Source: Geobacter sp.
GTDB taxonomy: Bacteria; Desulfobacterota; Desulfuromonadia; Geobacterales; DSM-12255
Reading direction: 5' to 3'
NCBI GenBank assembly: GCA_012026855.1
Contig: VEOV01000364.1
Coordinates: 1-6,627 of the forward strand
DNA length: 6,627 nucleotides
The notes beneath the pieces were generated by a model. The model worked only from the letters and a program-made list of their open reading frames with translations, was not told the DNA's origin and did not search any database. Below are positions 1 through 5,804 of this stretch, piece by piece (position 1 is the first letter of the stretch; every line of letters begins with the position of its first letter). The position numbers and the translations under genes were made by a program.

Positions 1-6
1 CAATTA

Positions 7-969
7 ATGAAAAAACTTCGTACAGCTGTTGTCGGAGTCGGGTATCTAGGCCGTTTCCATGCCCAGAAATATGCATCTCTGCCGCAGGTTGAACTTGTCG
101 GTGTGGCTGACAGTGATCCGGAAAGGGGGCGCGCAGTTGCTGCCGAAATCGGAACGACAGCCTTTGACGATTATCGTCAGCTTGTCGGCAAGGTCGATGC
201 TGTCAGCGTTGTCGTGCCCACAAGCTTTCACCACGAGGTAGGGGCGTTTTTCCTCAAAAACGGCATCCATTTGCTCATGGAAAAGCCGATCACCACGACC
301 ATCGAAGAGGCAGATGACCTGATCCGTCTGGCAAAAGAAAACTCCCTTGTCCTGCAGGTGGGACATCTGGAGCGGTTCAATCCGGCTCTCCAGGCGGCAG
401 AGGCCAGAATTGTGGGGCCAGGTTTCATTGATGCCGCCCGGGTTGCCCCGTACAAGCCGCGGGCAACCGATGTCAGCGTAGTGCTGGATCTGATGGTGCA
501 CGACATCGACATTATCTGCACAATTTTCAACTCGCCGGTCAAGTCAGTTTCAGCTTCAGGTGCATTGGTCTACAGCCCGACTCCGGATATAGCCAACGCC
601 AGAATCGAATTTGAAAGTGGCGCTGTTGCCAATGTGACAGCCAGCCGCATCAGTCTGCAAGGTGATCGCAGCATCAAGCTGTTTCAGCAGGATGCCTGTA
701 TCTCCGTTGATTTCCAGAACCGCAAAGCGACAGTTTACAGCAAAGGTGACAGTCTCCTGCCTGACGGCACGCCAGAGGTCAAGGTAGAAGAGCTCGCGGT
801 TCCCCAGCAGGATCAGATACTTGCCGAGATCACCGCTTTTGTTGAGTCGATCATGAATGGACAGCCGGTCAAGGTGTCAGGTGAGGATGGCCGGCGCGCC
901 CTTGAAATCGCCTTGCTTGTGGAGAAGCGGATCGAGGAAAACCTGGCTCTGCTCAAGGCAGGAGCGTAG
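7..969 (+). CDS. Gfo/Idh/MocA-family NAD(P)-dependent oxidoreductase in a lipid A operon
   Basis: This is a 320-residue protein of the Gfo/Idh/MocA family: sugar or nucleotide-sugar dehydrogenases with an N-terminal Rossmann domain and a C-terminal alpha/beta substrate domain. The dinucleotide-binding loop GVGYLG is at residues 10-15. An acidic residue after strand 2 (D35, in VADSD) fits NAD preference. The family's EKP motif is at 92-94, with K93 the likely catalytic or cofactor-contacting lysine. VGHLERFNP is at 118-126, DLMVHDID at 161-168 contains the probable catalytic H165, and SGEDGRRALE at 291-300 is a common family C-terminal motif. The length is normal. The ATG gives a standard short lead into strand 1; its ribosome site lies outside the window. 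A TAA at 5-7 overlaps the ATG by one base and could end an upstream gene. lpxB follows after 9 bases, so a role in lipid A sugar modification is inferred. GnnA (UDP-GlcNAc 3-dehydrogenase) is one possible identity, but the substrate is unproven. Confidence 0.9.
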   Translation: MKKLRTAVVGVGYLGRFHAQKYASLPQVELVGVADSDPERGRAVAAEIGTTAFDDYRQLVGKVDAVSVVVPTSFHHEVGAFFLKNGIHLLMEKPITTTIEEADDLIRLAKENSLVLQVGHLERFNPALQAAEARIVGPGFIDAARVAPYKPRATDVSVVLDLMVHDIDIICTIFNSPVKSVSASGALVYSPTPDIANARIEFESGAVANVTASRISLQGDRSIKLFQQDACISVDFQNRKATVYSKGDSLLPDGTPEVKVEELAVPQQDQILAEITAFVESIMNGQPVKVSGEDGRRALEIALLVEKRIEENLALLKAGA

Positions 970-978
970 CGGACAGCA

Positions 979-2121
979 ATGTCAAAACAGATAATGATAA
1001 TTGCCGGTGAGGCTTCCGGCGACATGTACGCCGCAAGGGTTGTTGAGGAGGCGCACCGGATTGACAGTTCGGTGCGCTTTTTCGGTATCGGTGGCGACCG
1101 TATGCGTGCGGTCGGCGTCGAGACACTCTTTGACTCGAAAGAGATGGCAGTCATGGGCGTTTTCGAGGTTTTGTCCCATTTTGGCATCATTGCCCGGGCC
1201 TTCCTCAAGCTCAAGTCCCTATTGCTCCAGTCAAAACCGGACCTGCTTATCCTGATAGATTACCCCGGTTTCAACCTGAGGCTTGCTGCAGTAGCCAAAA
1301 AGGCAGGGGTCAAGGTCCTATACTACAATACTCCCCAGGTGTGGGCCTGGCACGCCAGTAGAACCAAAAAAATCGCCAGGCTGGTAGATCATGCTGCGGT
1401 CATCTTTCCATTTGAAGTGCCGTTCTTTGCTCGCGAAGGGTTGCCGGTAACCTTTGTTGGGCACCCGCTGCTGGAAATGGCCGTGGCCAGATTGACAAAA
1501 TCTGCTGCGCAAGACATGTTCGGCATAGACCCGGCCAGGAAAGTTGTCGGCCTCTTCCCCGGGAGCAGGAAGCGGGAGATCGAAGCACTGCTGCCGGTCA
1601 TGCTGGATTCGGCAGGATTGCTGAGCAAAGAATGCAGTGATGTTCAATACATATTGCCGCTTGCTTCAACTGTTGATAGAAGCCGGGTTGATGCCTTGAT
1701 AGCAGAATCTGCTGTGAAAGTTACTGTTGTCGAAGGGTATAATTATGATGTCATGCAGGTATGTGACGCCATCATTGCTGCATCGGGTACGGTAACCATG
1801 GAGATTGCCCTCTTCGGGGTGCCGATGGTGATCATTTACAAGACTTCTCCGCTCACTTACTTTATCGGCTCCAGGCTTGTGCAGGTTGATCACGTCGGAA
1901 TATGCAATATAGTTGCCGGAGAACGGGTTGTGCCGGAGCTGCTGCAGGATGATGCCGAGCCGGCCAATATAGCCGCGGCAATTCTGCCCATGCTGCGGGA
2001 TGAGGTACATGCTGCCGTGATAAGTAATAAACTGTTGTCTGTAAAAGAAAAACTCGGTGAGCCGGGTGCACCGCAAAGGGTTGCCCAGCTGGCTTTCAAT
2101 CTAATGGCAAAAGGTAACTGA
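979..2121 (+). CDS. lpxB: Lipid-A-disaccharide synthase
   Basis: LpxB is a GT19 glycosyltransferase at the inner face of the inner membrane. It condenses UDP-2,3-diacylglucosamine with lipid X to form the tetraacyl disaccharide 1-phosphate, releasing UDP. At 380 residues it matches the E. coli enzyme (382). Visible motifs are AGEASGD (9-15), GIGGDRM (36-42), IDYPGFN (93-99), PQVWAW (119-124), FPFE (143-146), VGHP (160-163), FPGSR (193-197), ASGTVTMEIAL (268-278) and NIVAGERVVPELLQ (310-323). D94 and R197 align with E. coli D98 and R201, both reported as needed for activity. Some normally conserved positions differ: H125 follows WAW where Arg is usual, and ICN (308-310) replaces LPN. The start is 9 bases after the previous stop. 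A possible ribosome site, AGGAG at 960-964, is rather far upstream; the ATG at 994 (M6) is a less likely alternative. The stop overlaps the msbA start by one base (TGATG). Confidence 0.97.
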   Translation: MSKQIMIIAGEASGDMYAARVVEEAHRIDSSVRFFGIGGDRMRAVGVETLFDSKEMAVMGVFEVLSHFGIIARAFLKLKSLLLQSKPDLLILIDYPGFNLRLAAVAKKAGVKVLYYNTPQVWAWHASRTKKIARLVDHAAVIFPFEVPFFAREGLPVTFVGHPLLEMAVARLTKSAAQDMFGIDPARKVVGLFPGSRKREIEALLPVMLDSAGLLSKECSDVQYILPLASTVDRSRVDALIAESAVKVTVVEGYNYDVMQVCDAIIAASGTVTMEIALFGVPMVIIYKTSPLTYFIGSRLVQVDHVGICNIVAGERVVPELLQDDAEPANIAAAILPMLRDEVHAAVISNKLLSVKEKLGEPGAPQRVAQLAFNLMAKGN

Positions 2122-3839
2122 TGGATCTGTTAATACGTCTTATTTCTTATAGCAAGGTTTACTGGCGGCGGCTGGTCGTGGCGGCGCTGGCTTCAGCCGG
2201 TGTCGGCATGATGGAAGGGGCGTTCGCCTGGCTGGTCGAACCCCTCATGAAAAAAATATTTGCCGAAAAGCAGTTGGTAGTGTTCACTCTGCTCCCTTTT
2301 GGCATCATTATTCTATTTGCCTTTCGTGGCATCTGCCGTTACCTCAATGACTATTACATGCAGACGACCGGTCAGCTCGCCATTCAGAAGATCAGGAATG
2401 ATATCTATGAAAAGAGCATGCGCCTCTCCCTGGGCTTTTTCAATGAACAGTCCACAGGAATGCTCATGTCCAGAGTTCTGAATGATGTCGGCGCCATGCA
2501 GCACGGTGTTGCCAATATTATTACCGGTTTCTTCCGTGACGGTCTTTCAGCCGTAACTCTGCTTGGGGTAATTTTTTACCGGAACTGGCAGCTGGCGATT
2601 ATTTCATTTCTCGTCATACCTGCGACAGTTTACCCTGCCCAGTTGATCGGCAAGAAGATCAAGCGGCTCTCCAAGCTGAGCCAGGAGAAAATGGGCGATG
2701 TTTCCAGTGTGCTGCAGGAGACCTTTTCCGGGGTGAAGGTGATCAAAGCCTTTGGTTTGGAGGATCGGGAGATCGGCAAATTCCAGCAACGAAATCTTGA
2801 GTACTATTACAATATCAGAAAGTCGATCAAATATGATTCCCTGACAGCTCCGGTGATGGAGACCATCACCTCGTTCGGCGTGGCTGGTGTCATCTGGATT
2901 GGCGGCGCCACGGTAATGTCCGGTAAAATGACCACGGCGGACTTCTTCTCCTTTATCACTGCCATGGCGTTGGTCTACTCACCGGTCAAGAAATTCATCA
3001 ACTCATACAATGTGTTGCAGCGCGCCTTGGGAGCAGCAGAGCGCGTCTTTGAAATAATTGACAAGGTGCCGGATGTTGTCGACCCTCCGGAACCTGTTAA
3101 AGTCGGCAGGGTTGCCGGCACAGTCCGCTTCGACAACGTCTCTTTCAGTTATGATGAAGAGCCGGTGCTGCAGAATATCTCCCTGACCGCTGCCAAGGGT
3201 GAAATCATCGCTCTTGTCGGGCCTTCCGGTGGGGGGAAAACAACTCTGGTTTCACTGATATCGCGGTTCTATGATGTCAGGAGCGGGGCAATTTTCATCG
3301 ATGATATTGATATCCGGCAGATGCGGATAACCGACCTGCTGCACCAGATTGCCCTGGTTGACCAGGAAACAATCCTGTTTAACGATACCATTGCCAACAA
3401 TATCCGCTATGGCAACACATTGGCAACTGACGCTGAAGTTGAAGCAGCTTGCGTAGCGGCCTATGCCCATGATTTCATCCTGGAAATGCCCGATGGCTAC
3501 GACACCAGCATTGGTGACCGGGGTGTCCGGCTCTCAGGCGGCCAGCGGCAGCGTCTCTGTATTGCCAGAGCCATTCTCAAGGACGCGCCGATTCTGATCC
3601 TCGATGAGGCTACCAGCGCATTGGATACCGAGAGTGAACAGATGGTGCAGCGGGCGCTGGAAAATCTCATGGCCAACAGGACGACCTTTGTCATTGCCCA
3701 TCGCCTGTCGACAATTTTCAAGGCTGACAAGATAGTCGTCATGGAAAACGGCGCGATCCAGGAGTGTGGCAACCATGGCGAATTACTTGCCAATAACGGC
3801 CTTTACAAAAGGCTTTATGACATGCAGTTCAAAGAATGA
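2121..3839 (+). CDS. msbA: MsbA-type lipid A export ABC transporter, fused permease and ATPase
   Basis: This is a 572-residue half-transporter that would act as a homodimer in the inner membrane and flip lipid A-core to the periplasmic face, using ATP. The permease domain covers about residues 1-310. Hydrophobic segments lie near 16-36, 55-72, 130-153, 156-175, 245-267 and 274-290, which gives the six helices of a type IV exporter. The ATPase domain (about 335-572) carries Walker A GPSGGGKTT (367-375), Q-loop Q415 in VDQE, signature LSGGQRQR (471-478), Walker B ILILDE (491-496) with catalytic E496, D-loop SALD (499-502) and H-loop H527. All catalytic residues are present. E. coli MsbA is 582 residues, so the length fits. 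The start overlaps the lpxB stop by one base, with AAAAGG at 2109-2114 as ribosome site. Sequence alone cannot fully exclude another lipid or multidrug exporter, but the position between lpxB and lpxK strongly favours lipid A. Confidence 0.94.
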   Translation: MDLLIRLISYSKVYWRRLVVAALASAGVGMMEGAFAWLVEPLMKKIFAEKQLVVFTLLPFGIIILFAFRGICRYLNDYYMQTTGQLAIQKIRNDIYEKSMRLSLGFFNEQSTGMLMSRVLNDVGAMQHGVANIITGFFRDGLSAVTLLGVIFYRNWQLAIISFLVIPATVYPAQLIGKKIKRLSKLSQEKMGDVSSVLQETFSGVKVIKAFGLEDREIGKFQQRNLEYYYNIRKSIKYDSLTAPVMETITSFGVAGVIWIGGATVMSGKMTTADFFSFITAMALVYSPVKKFINSYNVLQRALGAAERVFEIIDKVPDVVDPPEPVKVGRVAGTVRFDNVSFSYDEEPVLQNISLTAAKGEIIALVGPSGGGKTTLVSLISRFYDVRSGAIFIDDIDIRQMRITDLLHQIALVDQETILFNDTIANNIRYGNTLATDAEVEAACVAAYAHDFILEMPDGYDTSIGDRGVRLSGGQRQRLCIARAILKDAPILILDEATSALDTESEQMVQRALENLMANRTTFVIAHRLSTIFKADKIVVMENGAIQECGNHGELLANNGLYKRLYDMQFKE

Positions 3840-4498
3840 AAAAAATAAAGCTTAAACTCAATCTGGCGCTCTCCAGCCGCCCGGTATCACTGCTGCTGGT
3901 TCTGTTGATCCGGCTTATCTATGCCACCATGAGGATCACGGTCGTCGGCAGGGAGATCCTGCCCGGCTTTGCCGCCCGTGGTGAAGGCTATGTCGGTGCA
4001 TTCTGGCATGCGCGTATTCTGATGATTCCCTTCCTTTACCCTGGCAACGGTCTGCATATTCTGGTCAGTCAGCATCGCGACGGTGACATCATTGCCAATA
4101 TCCTGAAGCAGTTCGGTTTTTATCTGGTCAGAGGCTCTTCCACCAGGGGGGGGCACGATGCTTTGCGGGAAATGCTCAAACTGCTCCGTTCCGACCAGGA
4201 TCTTGGTATCGCGGCAGATGGCCCCCGTGGGCCTGCCGAGGTGCTTAAACCCGGAGCTGCCCAGCTCGGTCGGCTCTCGGGCAAGGCGGTTATTCCGATC
4301 TCCTTTGCGGCCTCAAAGTCAATCCGTTTAAGGAGTTGGGACAGATTCATGCTGCCGCTGCCGTTTTCCCGCGGGGTCTTTGTTGTCGGTGAGCCGCTCC
4401 GCAGTGACAAAGGGGAAGAGGTGGAACAGTTCCGCCTCCGGATAGAGCATGCCATGCGTGATGCAACGTCCAGAGCAGATACTCTGGCTGCTCAGTGA
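3836..4498 (+). CDS. DUF374 lysophospholipid acyltransferase-like protein, candidate late acyltransferase of lipid A
   Basis: This 220-residue protein belongs to the DUF374 group of the lysophospholipid acyltransferase superfamily. A hydrophobic segment at about 17-30 follows a basic N terminus (MKKIKLKLN), suggesting an inner-membrane anchor with the domain on the cytoplasmic side. Family blocks visible are AFWHARILMIP (55-65), SQHRDGDIIA (78-87), LVRGSSTRGG (97-106), ADGPRGPAEVLKPG (127-140) and AVIPISFAA (151-159). The start lies inside the msbA stop (ATGA, 4-base overlap) without a strong Shine-Dalgarno sequence, so translation is probably coupled to msbA. No LpxL or LpxM homologue is seen in the window, and the next gene is lpxK, so secondary acylation of lipid A is the inferred role. 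From memory, the Helicobacter/Campylobacter late acyltransferase LpxJ is of this family. The acyl donor and acceptor cannot be read from sequence. The gene contains eight consecutive G at 4146-4153. Confidence 0.9.
   Translation: MKKIKLKLNLALSSRPVSLLLVLLIRLIYATMRITVVGREILPGFAARGEGYVGAFWHARILMIPFLYPGNGLHILVSQHRDGDIIANILKQFGFYLVRGSSTRGGHDALREMLKLLRSDQDLGIAADGPRGPAEVLKPGAAQLGRLSGKAVIPISFAASKSIRLRSWDRFMLPLPFSRGVFVVGEPLRSDKGEEVEQFRLRIEHAMRDATSRADTLAAQ
4146..4153 (+). repeat. G8 homopolymer tract within the DUF374 gene
   Basis: Eight consecutive G bases lie in frame across the end of an Arg codon (AGG) and two Gly codons (GGG GGG), encoding the conserved R104-G105-G106 of the RGSSTRGG block. The frame is intact here. 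Such a tract is prone to polymerase slippage or to sequencing miscounts; a change of one base would truncate the protein near its middle. Confidence 0.9.
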
Positions 4499-4522
4499 GA
4501 CAAGCAGTTACCTTTTCGTGGC

Positions 4523-4528
4523 AGGAAA
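4523..4528 (+). promoter_or_regulatory. Ribosome binding site that fixes the lpxK start
   Basis: AGGAAA sits so that AGGA ends six bases before the ATG at 4533, an ideal Shine-Dalgarno spacing. The reading frame is open further upstream to an ATG at 4449, but that start would lie inside the preceding gene and has no comparable site, so the ATG at 4533 is preferred. Confidence 0.75.
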
Positions 4529-4532
4529 CAGC

Positions 4533-5627
4533 ATGAAGTATCACCACTATTACAAGCAGTTGCTGTCCGGAGAAAGGCGCAGGATTACTGACCGTCTTCT
4601 GATTGGCTGTCTCACGGGCTGTTCCATTATTTACTCATTTGTCATGCGCCTGCGGGCTGCAGCCTATGCAAATGGGTTGCTGCGCGTCAAGCGTCTTGCA
4701 GTTCCGGTGATCTCTGTTGGTAACATCACCATGGGGGGCACCGGCAAGACACCGACAGTTTTGATGCTGGCCCGGGAGTTGATGTCCCGCGGCAAACGGG
4801 TGGCGGTCCTCACCCGTGGCTATGGCGGCTCCCTAGAGGGGGAAATCCACATTGTCAGCGATGGCAAGTCGCTGCTGCTCTCTCCGGCAGAAGCCGGTGA
4901 TGAGCCCTGCCTGCTTGCTTCTACTCTTCCAGGACTCATGGTTGTAATGGGGAGCGACCGGTATCTTGCCGGGTCTCTCGCCCTTAAAGAACTGTCACCG
5001 GATTGCTTTATCCTTGATGACGGCTTTCAGCACCAGCGACTGGGGCGTGATCTTGATATTCTTCTGCTCGACTGGAAAGCGCCCTTTGGTAACGGGCGCA
5101 CCTTGCCTGCCGGATTCCTGCGGGAGCCCGTATCAGCAGTCAAACGTGCCCAGTTGGCCATTTTTACCAGGGCTGTTGCAGGGAGGGGGCGACCGGATGT
5201 TTTGCCTCGGAGCATTCCGGCTTGCACTTCGTCACATGCTCTGACAGGGTATGTAAACCTTGCCGGTGGCGATAGCAACCCATTCAGTCAGCTTGCCGGG
5301 CGGCGCATCATCGCTTTTTGCGGTATAGCAGACCCAGCGGCTTTTTTTGACGGCCTTGAGGCGTGCGGCGTCAAACTGATCTCTACGCTGGCATTGCCCG
5401 ATCACTCCGAGTACGGTAAAGAGGAGATGGAGGCGCTGGGGAGTCTGAAGCGGCAGTATAAGGCCGACTGCTTCATTACGACTGCCAAGGATGCAGTCAA
5501 ACTTCTGCCCTATAAAGCTATTATGGGTGACTGTTATGTCGCCCAGCTGGAAATAGCCCTGCACGATCCAGAAGCATTTTATGATTTACTCAATAAAGTT
5601 TTCAATCAGGAGGAGTTATGGCGCTGA
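4533..5627 (+). CDS. lpxK: Tetraacyldisaccharide 4'-kinase
   Basis: LpxK phosphorylates the 4' position of the lipid A disaccharide 1-phosphate with ATP to give lipid IVA, at the cytoplasmic face of the inner membrane. The 364-residue product is a little longer than the E. coli enzyme (328). A hydrophobic stretch near 21-37 is the expected N-terminal membrane contact. The P-loop is NITMGGTGKTP (64-74), followed by TRGYGG (94-99), GDEP (122-125), DDGFQHQRL (162-170), LPAGFLREP (191-199), FCGIADPAAF (262-271), PDHSEY (289-294) and TAKDAVKL (317-324), all family hallmarks. The start at 4533 is chosen over the in-frame ATG at 4449 because of a well-placed AGGA at 4523 and because the longer form would overlap the previous gene by 50 bases with no family-like sequence. 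It is 34 bases after the DUF374 gene and overlaps the next gene by 10 bases. Confidence 0.96.
   Translation: MKYHHYYKQLLSGERRRITDRLLIGCLTGCSIIYSFVMRLRAAAYANGLLRVKRLAVPVISVGNITMGGTGKTPTVLMLARELMSRGKRVAVLTRGYGGSLEGEIHIVSDGKSLLLSPAEAGDEPCLLASTLPGLMVVMGSDRYLAGSLALKELSPDCFILDDGFQHQRLGRDLDILLLDWKAPFGNGRTLPAGFLREPVSAVKRAQLAIFTRAVAGRGRPDVLPRSIPACTSSHALTGYVNLAGGDSNPFSQLAGRRIIAFCGIADPAAFFDGLEACGVKLISTLALPDHSEYGKEEMEALGSLKRQYKADCFITTAKDAVKLLPYKAIMGDCYVAQLEIALHDPEAFYDLLNKVFNQEELWR
5608..5615 (+). promoter_or_regulatory. Strong ribosome binding site for the Trm112-like gene, inside the lpxK 3' end
   Basis: AGGAGGAG lies two bases before the ATG at 5618, with its AGGAGG core four bases away; it is the strongest Shine-Dalgarno match in the window. 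The same bases encode the last residues of LpxK (within QEELWR), so ribosomes finishing lpxK cover the site. It supports the 55-residue downstream gene as real. Confidence 0.85.
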
Positions 5628-5785
5628 ACCCTGAGCTGGTTGCTATTCTTGTCTGTCCAAAATGCAAGGGTGAGCTTGAACTGGAGTCAGATGACTCTGC
5701 TTTACGCTGCCCGGTCTGCCGCCTGCGTTATCCGGTACGGGAAGGGATTCCGGTGATGCTGGTTGACGAAGCAGAGCAGTACTGA
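5618..5785 (+). CDS. Trm112/YcaR-like four-cysteine small protein
   Basis: This 55-residue protein starts MALNPELVAILVCPKCKGEL and ends just after REGIPVMLVDEAEQY. Two CxxC pairs, C13/C16 (CPKC) and C31/C34 (CPVC), would bind one zinc ion as a zinc ribbon. The order LxxxLVCPxCKGxL, then CPVC, then a Y-P-V-R-E-G-I-P-V-M-L run matches the Trm112-like (UPF0434/YcaR) family. In eukaryotes and archaea Trm112 is an activating partner of several methyltransferases; the role of the short bacterial forms is not established as far as I know. E. coli ycaR also lies just downstream of lpxK, so the pairing is old. The gene overlaps lpxK by 10 bases, has a strong ribosome site at 5608, and is followed by waaA after 19 bases. 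It is easily missed because of its size. Confidence 0.92.
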   Translation: MALNPELVAILVCPKCKGELELESDDSALRCPVCRLRYPVREGIPVMLVDEAEQY

Positions 5786-5804
5786 CCTGCATAGCAGAAA
5801 ATAC

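Noticed and set aside
46..501. Minus-strand open frame of 151 codons opposite the oxidoreductase gene
   Set aside because: No recognisable motif, and the opposite strand encodes a well-conserved enzyme over the whole length; it is a by-product of codon use there.
813..1214. Minus-strand open frame of 133 codons spanning the junction with lpxB
   Set aside because: Low-complexity Ser/Ala/Arg-rich translation with no family features, antisense to two solid genes.
1666..2076. Minus-strand open frame of 136 codons opposite the lpxB 3' half
   Set aside because: No motif, no ribosome site of note, and fully inside a conserved gene.
4449..4532. In-frame N-terminal extension of lpxK starting at the ATG at 4449
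   Set aside because: It lies largely inside the DUF374 gene, lacks a good ribosome site, and adds residues unlike LpxK family N termini; the ATG at 4533 has AGGA at ideal spacing.
4499..4532. The 34-base gap before lpxK as a possible terminator or internal promoter
   Set aside because: No inverted repeat with a T-run and no convincing -35/-10 pair; it holds only the lpxK ribosome site.
4966..5244. Plus-strand open frame of 92 codons in another frame of lpxK
   Set aside because: It overlaps core LpxK motifs and has no domain features of its own.
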